Shown piece after piece: positions 41,601-50,723 of a DNA stretch of 64,000 nt. The position numbers and the translations under genes are program-made. How positions within the stretch are numbered: the stretch's first letter is position 1; every line of letters starts with the position of its first letter. The notes beneath the pieces were generated by a model. That model saw only the letters and a list, made by a program, of their open reading frames with translations, was not told where the DNA came from and did no database searches. This stretch comes from Copromyces sp. CBS 386.78 (lineage: Eukaryota; Ascomycota; Sordariomycetes; Sordariales; Sordariaceae), in NCBI GenBank assembly GCA_030685235.1, contig MU839103.1, positions 62,001 through 126,000 of the forward strand, read 5' to 3'.

Positions 41601-44600
41601 CACCTGTGCCAGACCCGCCTGATGTCTGGGATGACGACTATCAGGACAAAAAGAAGAAGAGTGCCATCTCGGACGAATGGGCAAATTACTCGAACAAGGA
41701 TAAGAAGAAGGGCAAAAACGCCATGGATGTCCTGAAGGGGCTAAACAAATCGGGCGATCCACTAGCTGACTCAGCTCGGCAATCGCCGCCAAGCCCTCCT
41801 CACCGTACCGGTGGCTTCTTCGGATCCTGGGAAACTGACAGTGACCGTGACGACAACCATAAACACAGAAAGCCGTATAGCATCGAGGAGCCTAGTTTAG
41901 ACGACGTTTGGGACGCTACCATGTCCGGCAAGCGCAAGAAGAAGGCTAATGCCGGCACCGACAACGCACCGGTGGAGATTGTGGAGGGCCTTACCCCGGA
42001 CCCCGTCCAGCCGGACTCTGTGGAGGAGACAAGGGGCGACAAGTACAACAACGAAGACAGCAAACCGGAAAGCAACAGCTATGGCAGCAGTTTCTGGGGA
42101 TGGGGCGGCTTCGCCAAGAGCAGCAGCAAATCATCCAACAAAGAGTCGTCGCTTCATGACGAGCCAGCACCACCTCCGCCACCACCGCCAGCGCCAACTC
42201 CTCCATTAGACGAACCGGAGCTCGACATCTGGGCCGATGACGATGACGAGCCTCAGCCGGTTGCCAAGGCTGAGAAAGAGGACAAGAAAAAGTCCAAAGA
42301 CAAGAAGTCTAAGGAGAAGGAGCCCAAACTCAGCGAGAAGGAGCTGAAGAAGCTAGAGAAGGAAAAGAAGAAAGCCGAGAAAGAGGAAGCGAGGCGCAGA
42401 CTCAAGGAGGCCAAGGAGTTGGAGGAAGAATTGAAGCGCAATGCTAGGGAAGCAAAGGAATTGGACGAAGCCTTGAGGCGGAAGGCCGAGCGGGAGAGGG
42501 AACTGGAGGAGCAAGCTGAGCGTGAGGCTGAAGAGCAAGCAGCCCGTGAGGAAGAGGAGCGAAGACTGCAGGAGGAGGAAGAGCAGAAGCAACGCGAAGA
42601 AGAAGAGCGTCGACTTCAAGAGGAGGAGGAATGCCGACAACGGGAGGCTGAAGAACAAGCTCGGATCGCTGAAGAAGAGGCTCGCATTGCTGCCGAGGAG
42701 CAAGCCCGCAAGGAGGAGGAAGAGAAAGATGCAAAAGAGAAGGCAAAGCTTGATGAGGAAGCAGCGGAGCTTGAAACACTCAGACTCAAGAAGGAGAAAA
42801 CGCCTCGGAGATTTACGACGAGAGAGCAGCGCCGGCTCGACGTGCTCGCTGCTAAATTTGAGGAGATTGCGCGCAAGCGACGAGAAGAAGAAGAGGAGCG
42901 GCAGCGAGCCGAAGAAGAAGCAGCCCGTATCGCCGAAGAAGAGGCTCGTATTGCTGCTGAAGAACAGGCTCGGAAAGACGAAGAAGAGAGGATTGCCAGA
43001 GCAATTGCCGAACTTGAAGAGGAGGAGGCCGAGTTGCAGGCACTCCGGTTCAAAAAGGCAAACTCGCCGAGGAGGTTTTCAACAAAGGACCAGCAGAGGC
43101 TTCAGCAGATCATCAAGCAACGTAGAGAGAGGAAACGTCTGAAGCAAGAGGAAGAGGATCGCAAGCATCGAGAGGAGAAAGAGGAAAGGCAACGGCAGGC
43201 TGACGAAGAAGCCCGTCTTGCTGCTGAAGAACAGGCGCGGAAGGATGAGGAGGCCAGGCTTGCTGAAGAAGCGAGGGTCGCAGAGGAACAAGCGAGGATT
43301 GCGGAGGAAGAGGCGAGGATTGCGAAGGAAGAAGCACAACTGGCCAAGGATGAGGCTGAACTTGAAATTCTCAGCAACAAGAAAGCAAAAACTCCTCGCC
43401 GGTTTACACTCATGGACGGACGGAAGCTCGATCTACTTACCAAGGGTGTCAACAAGTTACGGGAGAAGAAGGCTGCTCGGGAGGCTGCGAAGAAGGCTGC
43501 CGAGGAGGCTGCAGAAGAGGCTTCGCTAGAGGCTGTAGGCCAAGCCGGAGACGAATGGCAAGACGCGAATGAAGGCCAAGGCGCAAACAACGACGAAGAC
43601 GCCGAGGCAGCTGCTCTCAGGGAAGCAACAGAGAGGGCAATTCGCCAAGCCGAGGAGGAGGCCGAAGCAAAACAGGCAAGGAAGGCGAACAGAACCAAGG
43701 GCAAATCCAAGGCTGATCCACTCGACGACATGCAGCTCACTCCTGAGCAGGTGGATGAATTGCTCGGAGACTCTTCGAAACGGGACAAGAGTGTTGACAG
43801 TCAACCCAAGGAGGACAAGCCTGATAGTAGCAACAACCACAACAATGCCGCGCCTGGCGGGTTCAGTCTCTGGGGAGCTGCCAAGAGGGGCATCTTTGGT
43901 TTTGGCGGAGGCAGCGGATGGGAAGACCACAATGAGCAGCAGGCTGCTCCGGAACCTGAGCCGTCAGCCGAAGATGATAAGGCAGCTGAGTCAGCCAGAA
44001 TGGCAGAGGCAGCCATGGCTGCTGGTGGTGTGATTGGAGGCGTTCCTCCTGGGCTATGGGATGCAACCCCCAAGGCCGTCTCTCCGTCGCCTGAACCAAC
44101 TGCTGAGGAGCCAGTGGCCTACCCCGCCAAGCCCACCAAGTCCCAGAAGGCTGCGGGGAGCAAGAGCAAGAGCAAGATTGCCGACCGCCTGGGCGTCTTC
44201 GAGTCACTTGACGCCGGAGCCGACACACGTGCTGATGCTGATGGTGGCCCACCACCAGCCGCACCGTCGACACCACCACCACCACCACACTCTGGTCGTC
44301 CCCCTCCCCCGCCCGCGCCATATTTGGTGCGCTCGCCACCGTCGCCTGCCATCTCACCCGTTGTCGCAGTTGCCGTCTCTCCGCCATCGCAAAAGGAGGA
44401 ACGGCGAAAGTCCTCAAGGAAGAGCAGAGACAAGGACAGAGGCTATTCACGCGACGACGATCATCACGACTACTACTTATCGGTCCCTCCACCTCCGTCG
44501 CCGCCTGTTGCGCCGTCGGGCGCACCACCTGGGGGGTTCCCCGGCGGATTTCCGATCGACGACGACGATTACCGACCCAGTCGCGACATGCATGGTGATC

Positions 44601-47266
44601 ACCATGATAACATCGACGACCACGAAAACCACCGAGAACGTGACCTTATCGACTCTGCAGCCGAACGAGCAGCCGAACGAAGAGCGAAGAGACGATCCAA
44701 ACGGATCTCACCTGAAGCCGCAGGTGTCGAGTTCGACTTGCCGCCTGCGCCGCCCTCACCCCCACCTGTCGCACCCGATGCGCCAATTGACGACGACGAA
44801 ATGGCCGAGTCAAAGTCGCCTCGGAAGGAGAGGCCCAAGATAAATCGCCAAGGTACAGCATGGGGTATGGATGGGAAGAAGATGTCATCGAGGCCCAAGG
44901 TCGTCGAACGAGAGCCAAGCGCAAAGCCGAAAAAGACTGCGCACATCGAGGAGCCCGAGAAGCCACTACGGTCCAGAGATAAGGAAGCGCCCGCGGCGGC
45001 GGCGCCAGCGCCAGCTCCAATGCAAGCGCGCTTCGCTAGCGTGTTCACCAGTACCCCTCCATTATCGCGATCAATGTCCCAGCGCGAGAGACGGCTTGGT
45101 CCCAACGGCAAGCCCATCGCACGCAGATATTCGGATAGCACAAATGCCGTCGCCAACCCTCATGCTCCTCCTCCTCCGCCTCCTCCTCCTCCGCCGCCAG
45201 AGGACATATCATCGAAGGCGGCAAAGGTCTTGGGCGTCGGTGCCCGTGGTCTCGGAGTTGGCCTCGGTCTTGCGAACGGAATCCTGTCTAATGGATTTGG
45301 CCGAGGAGCTCCTGCTGCGCCTGCGCGCAACAAGGCGGGTAAGTTTTTGTGTTGCCGTTTGTTGCGAGACAAAGATGTCGCTAACTCGTTTGTGCGACAA
45401 TATGCAGACTTGAACGATGACACGCCTGTGTCAGGTGCTATCGACCCTGATTTCAGCCCGACCAAGTCGGAACGTCGCAGGGCAAAGGTATGCGACCACA
45501 GCCCAACATTCGCCGCGCCGCAATCGAATCAGACAGTTGCTAACAACAAGTCGCAACAGCAATACATGTCCGAAGACGACCACGTCATGTTCGAGATGCC
45601 CGATGCTACAACCCCCGCTCGTCCCCCGGTTCGCCGCGTTAGCACCAGCAATGCCGCCAACAAGAAGTCGGGCTTTAGCCTCTTTGGTGTCTTTGGCTCG
45701 AAGCAGCAACCACAAGAACCGCCACCACGTCCCGAACCTCCTCGTCGAAGCCGAACAGTTCCTACATATGCCACCACCGACGATGAAGGTGGCCGACAGC
45801 CCGCAGCCGCATTCGTCCCCGAGACCGACGCCGATCGCGAGGCCCGCAGAGCCGCCCGTCGTGCACGCCGTGCTGAGAAGGAGGCAGCCGAGAGAGGTGC
45901 CGCCATACAATCCGCCGAAGAGGCCCGTCGCCAAAAGGATGAAGCCCGTCGCGAACGTCGCAGACAGCAGGAGCAAGAGGAAGAGGCTCGGAGGCTAGAA
46001 GAGAAGGAAGCCCGTCGCGCCGAACGGAGGGCCCGTAAAGCCAAAGAGGAAGAGGACCGCCGTGCTAAGGAAGAGGAAGAACGCCGAGCTGAAGATCAAA
46101 GAGAAGCTGAGCGCACTGAGCGAAGGAGGATACGAGCCGAACGAGCTGCTGCTGAGGCTGAGGCTGGACAGCGCGACGTCAACGGTGGTAGACAGGATGA
46201 CCGGCGCCGGAGCAATCGGCGCGTGCCACCTGAGTCCGATCGTGAACACGACCGCGGCCCCGAAGAAGACGAGGAGCGGCGAAGAAGGAGAGAGGCCCGT
46301 CGTGCTGCCAAGGCCGCTCAGCTTGCTGCTGAAGCAGCTGCCGATGAGATGGACAGAGCCAGACGGGAGCGAAGGCCAAGGGAAAAGAGTACCGCCCGAC
46401 CCGAACCGAGAGATGCGCCGCCGGATGAATACGTCTATCCAACCTCAAGACAGCCATCCAAGGCTCGAAAGCAGGGACAAGGACAGCATGATGGATGGCC
46501 ACACTCGGGAACCACGTCGTGGGTCAAGGACCATGCGGACGCCCCTGTTTCTCCATCGCCTCCTGGACCTCCGGGTGCTTTTGTCGACGACCATGTCAAC
46601 GGACACGTCAACGGCGGTGCACCACCACCGCCTCCCCGTATGATGCCTCACGAACTAGACGAGGAAGAAGCTGCTCGGCACGCAAGGAGGGAACGAAGAG
46701 CCCGCCGAGAGCAGAAGTACCACGCAGCTCAAGCCGCCGCTGAAGAAGCCGAGCGAGACCGAGAGCGCGAGAGGGAGCGGGAAGGGGCGTATGCTAGTGC
46801 GCATGATGACGAGAGGAGACGAAGGAGGAGGAGACGTGGGGATGAAGAACGACCTGAGCGTGCTGAGCGTGAGCGTGAGCGCGAGCGCGACCATCCCCGT
46901 GAGCGAGACCACAGAGATCGTGACCCCCGAGACCGTCCCGAACGCAGTCAACGCGATCGAGACCAACGCGAGTACTACAGCGCTCGCGACGATCGGGAAC
47001 AGCTCCCCCGGCCTCGGGACCGGAAGCGTGGGGACCGGGCGGCGGCCGATTACGATGACCGCGATGCCCGTGATCCTCGCGAATACCGCGACTCCCGTGC
47101 GGAGAGAGGAGGAGAGAGAGGAGGAGACCGCGGTCCCGGGGACCGGACTGGATCCGGCTCCGGTAGTGATGGGAGGGAGCAGAATAGGAAGAGTGGCGGT
47201 GCTGGGTTCGGGGACCAAACCACGCCGAGGAGTAGTTGGTGGAAGAAGATTGCTAGGTTTGGCTAG
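38609..47266 (+). CDS. Giant low-complexity (involucrin-repeat-like) protein
   Basis: An open frame of 8.66 kb. It contains one intron, 45339-45407 (69 nt, GTAAGT, CTAAC, TGCAG), which is a multiple of three and stop-free; spliced product 2,862 aa. Order: residues 1-1215 are acidic/Pro/Lys spacers with about ten modules of one or two Trp followed by a Lys/Arg cluster (for example DPWDYPLSKKDKRKKGK); 1220-1640 is a highly charged Glu/Ala/Arg coiled coil with three copies of a PRRF repeat; 1640-2250 is Pro-rich and disordered; about 2385-2500 has a second Arg/Glu coiled coil; the tail is Arg/Glu/Asp dipeptides ending SSWWKKIARFG. It resembles proteins annotated as involucrin repeat in Pezizomycotina. 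Relatives among giant disordered septal proteins (leashin, SPA) are possible, but I cannot assign one. Confidence 0.85.
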   Translation: MSRRSRLPSASYAPQEEDSKWSSYTPRDPAATAQRARTSQPSRSSLPRPLSSSIPRPAATISRPDPKRRDKDDGSYPDSSPWPWLDPDQDDNFRQVGKKSKQKKKAGGGGGGGAQQSKQTTNEGGEGSQKEGADGGDDGNSNGGDASNGAGGGPGKSGNDGDKGDGDKKDDKLKKETVDDEDKKKDDEEKQAENANKPPLDDDWNQATSKIRPKAKRGDVIGSVTEDKPTPPSLDDKAKSHGNSDKSNGLDEAKLDTATSINANRVSTDNASIDNRSSGDSRTEENKSSGERTCSDSKPVGFPWSALWGGGLKWGAGSHKEQPKPQVKHEDELESKPWAKSKNTKTFPGSFDAAEEPKEEPAVTEPKEEKIRNLDEKGQDRDEKARRQKDSKDDKQTGMNGKYSANERKEDKDDEKYRVDNMYTKGVKKDERKDDLDDSFVVSTKSKKSRNNTSAWDVEPDAWQEPVVEPKTEPKPELTKTTELEPEDDFFESFPAVKAKKNERSSTRLGQSSRLEPFAPTLKKANPDPWEVFGAKKNKAKVGASEEPMVRTRKADPELLPAKRSSPIPEPEPEIEPEDDEKLEPIVPYKPPTKKAWWDEPPAPPSPVKNKRNRGKYDDADEPPRHRDPEPEPIEESKFETDKPVEEDDFWNNYQATARKERKKSKRAGLSEEPVPPPPPPPPPVEAADTFPWDDVPIKKTKKGRRGQTEPEPPPPPPPPVELEPVVEPEPEPEPVSGPPQFPESDEEDEHPGGWFSSFLHKSDKKKSRQTSPMPPPLEEPEPVQPEPEPEPEPEPEPEKKDDDPWDYPLSKKDKRKKGKASEPEPPPPPPPPEPPKRSKSSKYDKEDEYDFWSASTSKKSKRDKKGYAERAPSPEQYVPEPVEEVISELEDPEPEFDAEPEPEAQPEPAAVSDREDRLSDGGWGYSKRDKDKKRKGIEPEIKSKKGSRSSRKTEPEPEPESKRKEAKDSIWSLPSDPKKDKKKRRGDLDEDSKPLASPVPDPPDVWDDDYQDKKKKSAISDEWANYSNKDKKKGKNAMDVLKGLNKSGDPLADSARQSPPSPPHRTGGFFGSWETDSDRDDNHKHRKPYSIEEPSLDDVWDATMSGKRKKKANAGTDNAPVEIVEGLTPDPVQPDSVEETRGDKYNNEDSKPESNSYGSSFWGWGGFAKSSSKSSNKESSLHDEPAPPPPPPPAPTPPLDEPELDIWADDDDEPQPVAKAEKEDKKKSKDKKSKEKEPKLSEKELKKLEKEKKKAEKEEARRRLKEAKELEEELKRNAREAKELDEALRRKAERERELEEQAEREAEEQAAREEEERRLQEEEEQKQREEEERRLQEEEECRQREAEEQARIAEEEARIAAEEQARKEEEEKDAKEKAKLDEEAAELETLRLKKEKTPRRFTTREQRRLDVLAAKFEEIARKRREEEEERQRAEEEAARIAEEEARIAAEEQARKDEEERIARAIAELEEEEAELQALRFKKANSPRRFSTKDQQRLQQIIKQRRERKRLKQEEEDRKHREEKEERQRQADEEARLAAEEQARKDEEARLAEEARVAEEQARIAEEEARIAKEEAQLAKDEAELEILSNKKAKTPRRFTLMDGRKLDLLTKGVNKLREKKAAREAAKKAAEEAAEEASLEAVGQAGDEWQDANEGQGANNDEDAEAAALREATERAIRQAEEEAEAKQARKANRTKGKSKADPLDDMQLTPEQVDELLGDSSKRDKSVDSQPKEDKPDSSNNHNNAAPGGFSLWGAAKRGIFGFGGGSGWEDHNEQQAAPEPEPSAEDDKAAESARMAEAAMAAGGVIGGVPPGLWDATPKAVSPSPEPTAEEPVAYPAKPTKSQKAAGSKSKSKIADRLGVFESLDAGADTRADADGGPPPAAPSTPPPPPHSGRPPPPPAPYLVRSPPSPAISPVVAVAVSPPSQKEERRKSSRKSRDKDRGYSRDDDHHDYYLSVPPPPSPPVAPSGAPPGGFPGGFPIDDDDYRPSRDMHGDHHDNIDDHENHRERDLIDSAAERAAERRAKRRSKRISPEAAGVEFDLPPAPPSPPPVAPDAPIDDDEMAESKSPRKERPKINRQGTAWGMDGKKMSSRPKVVEREPSAKPKKTAHIEEPEKPLRSRDKEAPAAAAPAPAPMQARFASVFTSTPPLSRSMSQRERRLGPNGKPIARRYSDSTNAVANPHAPPPPPPPPPPPEDISSKAAKVLGVGARGLGVGLGLANGILSNGFGRGAPAAPARNKAGKFLCCRLLRDKDVANSFVRQYADLNDDTPVSGAIDPDFSPTKSERRRAKVCDHSPTFAAPQSNQTVANNKSQQQYMSEDDHVMFEMPDATTPARPPVRRVSTSNAANKKSGFSLFGVFGSKQQPQEPPPRPEPPRRSRTVPTYATTDDEGGRQPAAAFVPETDADREARRAARRARRAEKEAAERGAAIQSAEEARRQKDEARRERRRQQEQEEEARRLEEKEARRAERRARKAKEEEDRRAKEEEERRAEDQREAERTERRRIRAERAAAEAEAGQRDVNGGRQDDRRRSNRRVPPESDREHDRGPEEDEERRRRREARRAAKAAQLAAEAAADEMDRARRERRPREKSTARPEPRDAPPDEYVYPTSRQPSKARKQGQGQHDGWPHSGTTSWVKDHADAPVSPSPPGPPGAFVDDHVNGHVNGGAPPPPPRMMPHELDEEEAARHARRERRARREQKYHAAQAAAEEAERDREREREREGAYASAHDDERRRRRRRRGDEERPERAERERERERDHPRERDHRDRDPRDRPERSQRDRDQREYYSARDDREQLPRPRDRKRGDRAAADYDDRDARDPREYRDSRAERGGERGGDRGPGDRTGSGSGSDGREQNRKSGGAGFGDQTTPRSSWWKKIARFG
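42760..43475 (+). repeat. Three-fold coding repeat (PRRF units)
   Basis: Three diverged copies within the giant gene: ETLRLKKEKTPRRFTTREQR (about 42769-42830), QALRFKKANSPRRFSTKDQQ (about 43036-43095) and EILSNKKAKTPRRFTLMDGR (about 43360-43425). Each follows a long Glu/Ala/Arg helix. Confidence 0.85.
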
Positions 47267-48471
47267 TTGATTATACTTCGTCTCTTGTTTTCTTCATTTT
47301 GCTTGCTTGTTGCTTGTTTGTCACGAATTTGGTTTCGGCTCGGCTGGAGTTTGATGCTTTAGGGGGTTACCTATTGTTGTATGACTGGACTGGCTTGGGG
47401 CACCACCATATGGATGGGATGATTATGGGAGTTGGGAGGGGACATGGAGTTAAACAGGTTTCTCTCTGTGGTCGGTTTGGGAGCAAAGGACCTGGTGTCT
47501 GTCCCCGCCGTCCGGTCGCTTGTTACAGTTTTTGCTTGAGAACGTCAAGAGCGTCATGATATATACGTACGATACGGATGATGAAGAAGAGATTATGATG
47601 ATGCTGTTTGACAACGACGCACGTACTAACTACTATTATTAGGGATACACGGTGGATGTTAAAGACGGAGCTACTACTATACGACGACTGTTTGAATGAT
47701 ATGTGTCACTCTGTCGTTATATTCTCACCGTTCCCTCAATTCACTTCTCTTTTGCGATTGTTGGTTGGTGTTTCAGTGGTTGATTGGTGTTGGGCGGTTT
47801 ATCTGGTCGTGTCGAGTAGCTTGTGCTGCGTCTTGTCCTGGGCCGGTGATCTTTCTCACTGGGAAGAGAAAGGACGCACAAGCTGCCCACTTATTGAACT
47901 CACGGGAGACGAGAGATTGGAAACAGGAGAAATCGGAGGCTGGAGCCTTCTTTTTCCTTTTCACTCGGAAAAACACCTAGTGTACGCCGAGTTTGTGGTC
48001 GGACCGGAGTGAGCGGTGAACTCGGGAAGATATTCACGGCCCGCCATTAAAGCAAGGGGTGTCTTGAACCATGTGGAGCTCCTGAACTGGAACTCTTTGA
48101 TCGAACTTCGGGGTCAAGGAGTCAAACCCATAACACTACCCTCCTAGGAATTCACTTGGAATTTTTCGATTATTTTCGGGTCGAGACAAGAAAAAAAATC
48201 CACGGCGAAGCCGTTACCATGCTGCATTTCCGCACTGTCGCAACAAAGCCACTTCTTCCTCTCCTTTTACTTGACAAAATCCCAAAGCAGTCAAACTCCG
48301 CTCCGAAAGAAAACATCTGGGGGCTGAGAATGAAATACATCTCGGCCATACCATGACATTCAGCTTACCACCTAGGTGCATGCATGCCCTCGAGGGCCAT
48401 AGGCCTCCATTCAGGTCGTTCTTAGCACGCCAACACTAGCCAATAGGGGTTGACGGCTTACACCAATGCCC

Positions 48472-48474
48472 TTA
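48472..48474. repeat. Target-site duplication (TTA), MITE left
   Basis: TTA directly before GGGTGCG; matches 48847-48849. Confidence 0.75.
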
Positions 48475-48846
48475 GGGTGCGTTCGGCAAACCTGGAAGTG
48501 GCCTTCTGAAAAGTTCAGAAACGTAAATTCAGAAACCTGTTCGAGTATCTAAGAAATTTTTCGTTGGGAAATCTTCAGAAAGACCCATTTCAGAATCGCG
48601 TTCGAGTGATCTGAAAGGTTTCCGGGCGGAAATCCAGCTTCATGAACGGCTTGCTCCACAATTGCCCCAACCCACCAATCACAAAACACCATTTCCTCAG
48701 AATTTCAGAAAACCATTTCAGCATCCAAGAGCTACTGAAATCTGATTCTGAAATTCAATTCCTAGCCCAGATTTCAGGACAGCCTGCGCAGTACCTACTG
48801 AAAGTTTCATTTCAGAAAGCCATTTCCAGGTTTGCCGAACACACCC
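48475..48846. mobile_element. Harbinger-type MITE, 372 bp
   Basis: Terminal inverted repeats of about 36 bp: left GGGTGCGTTCGGCAAACCTG..., complement of right GGGTGTGTTCGGCAAACCTG..., differing at three transition positions up to the TTCTGAAA that ends the arm. A TTA duplication flanks it (48472-48474 and 48847-48849). The inside carries no coding frame but many copies of TTTCAGAA/TTCTGAAA in both orientations. It shares the GGGYGYGTTCG terminus and the TTA target with the 3.8 kb Harbinger relic at 11528-15356, but the TIRs diverge after that, so it belongs to another family of the same superfamily. Confidence 0.88.
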
Positions 48847-48849
48847 TTA
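48847..48849. repeat. Target-site duplication (TTA), MITE right
   Basis: TTA directly after CACACCC; partner of 48472-48474. Confidence 0.75.
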
Positions 48850-49697
48850 GCGCTACTGAACTGTCACTGAAAAGATCCACGGATCAACACAGCCAAGACC
48901 GGGACTACAGGCACGTTCAGGGAATAATGGGACTAAAAAGACTAAGGGGACCCTCAGATTCAGCTCAGCTCGGGACTCGTTGCAGGGACGAATCGAAGTT
49001 TTGGTCCTTTCTCGTTCGTGATCTTCAGGTCCTCGTGGTCAACAAATCTTTTATCGAAAGAAAGAGGAAGAGGGAGGACACCTTTGAGAAATGCATGTTT
49101 CGGTGCCAACGGTGGCATACCTAATTCTGACAGGCAGGAGAACAAGAGAAGGTCTCACAACAGCACCAAACATGAAGTATGGCAGTGTAATCAAGTAGTA
49201 AGTAAGCATGTCTCAAAACCATTGGCGGCTCTCGTTCTTGTGCTAGGAGTCTACAATGTGAACCGAGTGTCTGTGACATTCTTACTTCCACGCGGGGCCG
49301 AGCACAGCTTGGCATGAATCTTACACCAGCCTTCCTTTAGCCAGGTACAATGTGACCGGGGAAATGGATCTACGCTTTTCTCTGTCTCACACAAAAAACA
49401 ACGCGGTGTGGACTTCTCAACGCGGTAGCTCCGCCAATATTCCACTATTCCACCACGGGACATGCCCGGGAAGGGGAGGGGGGGAGGCACCGGGGGAGGA
49501 ATCTCAGATCAGATCCGGGCATGGATCTATGGATCTGAATACCTTACTAGCCGGGGCTCCACGGTTCGGGGATCTTTTCAACCGGGGATAGGGGCCGAGA
49601 GGGGATACAGGTACGGACGGAGTTTTTCTTGTTGATCACACAGATCACAGATCACAGATGGCTGGTAACCTTACCTGGGCCCTCTCTTTTGGGGGGG

Positions 49698-49703
49698 TAT
49701 ATA
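49698..49703 (+). promoter_or_regulatory. Possible TATA element of the NADase gene
   Basis: TATATA about 210 bp before the ATG, followed by a C/T-rich stretch typical of highly expressed fungal promoters. Confidence 0.4.
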
Positions 49704-49913
49704 TCTTACGACATCTCCCCGTCCCTCCAGCTCGTCCCTCCCCTTTGTTGTTTCCTCTCTAGCCCACTCACCATCTTCACCGGTTCACCCCAGGCCAACC
49801 AGCTCCGGCATTTCTTTCGAGAGAGAGAATCCAGGACGAACTTCATATTTACCTACTCACCTTAAAACTTAATACTCATCCACACCCGGAAACTTGACAA
49901 GAAACCGCCAAAA

Positions 49914-50723
49914 ATGAAGTTCACCACCCTCTCGACCGCCGCCCTCACCCTCCTAACCGGCACCACGGTCGTCGCCCTTCCCACTACCTCACCCTCCCAG
50001 GAAAAGGCCCAACTCGAAGACCGGTCCTACGTCAACGCCACCTCGTCCACCACCTGCGCCCACCACCCCCTCTCCCCCTCCTACTGCTCCGGCACCGCCC
50101 AAAACTGGACTCTGGCAACGACCTACATCTGCGGTGATTCCCGTCTAGGACCCGTCGTCCTCCCCCAGTTTTTCCTTCCCCTAGACCCGATCCTGGACAT
50201 CTACGACCGCTTCGGCGGCTTGTGCCCGGGCCAATTCCTGGAGAAGTGGTTCAACAGGACCGGGGGCGGGTGGTGGGATTACCCTCCGCAGAATGGATTT
50301 TCGGTGGACGATGCGGGAGAAATCATTGCGGCCAATTTGACGCTGCAGGTTGGGACGTTCCTGGATCGGTTCGGAAGCGAATATGGGGCCTTTTTGGCGC
50401 CCGCTGCGGCGCCGTATTTGCAGAGGAGTTTGCCGCCTAGTAATTTGAATGGGGATGCCAAGTACGTTCTATTTCCTGGGGTGGGGTTGGGCTTTGATGA
50501 AGGGGGAGCGAAATGCTAACGGAGTGATGACAGGTTCCCATACAACTACCACGTCTACAGCGTCATCAAGCCCTTCAAGGTCCTTGCTGGGCCGATCGCC
50601 CCTTGGTTCGGCCAGCCTGGTCAGGGCGTGCAGTATCAGACTTATGTGAACGTCGCGACGCTCATTGCTGATGGGTATCTGAAGGCTGAGGATCCCCAGG
50701 CGTTGGTTCCTAAGCCCTACTAA
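49914..50723 (+). CDS. Secreted TNT-domain surface NAD glycohydrolase
   Basis: Two exons, 49914-50461 and 50534-50723 (72-nt intron, GTACGT...CAG); 245 aa. Signal peptide of about 20 residues ([20 protein letters not shown]), a short Cys-containing segment with N-glycosylation sequons, then a TNT (tuberculosis-necrotizing-toxin-like) fold: [40 protein letters not shown] with the conserved Arg, [17 protein letters not shown] and [11 protein letters not shown] with the conserved Gln. Role by family: cleaves NAD(P)+ to nicotinamide and ADP-ribose outside the cell; such enzymes coat conidia of Neurospora and Aspergillus fumigatus. I recall the N. crassa conidial NADase gene lying near aod-1, which agrees with this position. 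It lies next to, and convergent with, the HET-C2-like gene. Confidence 0.88.

Larger units (their letters stand above)
47267..49913. other. Intergenic region holding a MITE
   Basis: 2.6 kb between the giant gene and the NADase gene. The MITE at 48475-48846 is annotated separately. Remaining frames are short and look like chance; the last 300 bp is C/T-rich promoter and leader of the NADase gene. Confidence 0.45.

Noticed and set aside
38643..47270. Many long frames on both strands across the giant gene
   Set aside because: Shadows of a repetitive GAG/GAA/CCG-rich coding sequence; low-complexity poly-Ser/Phe/Leu translations.
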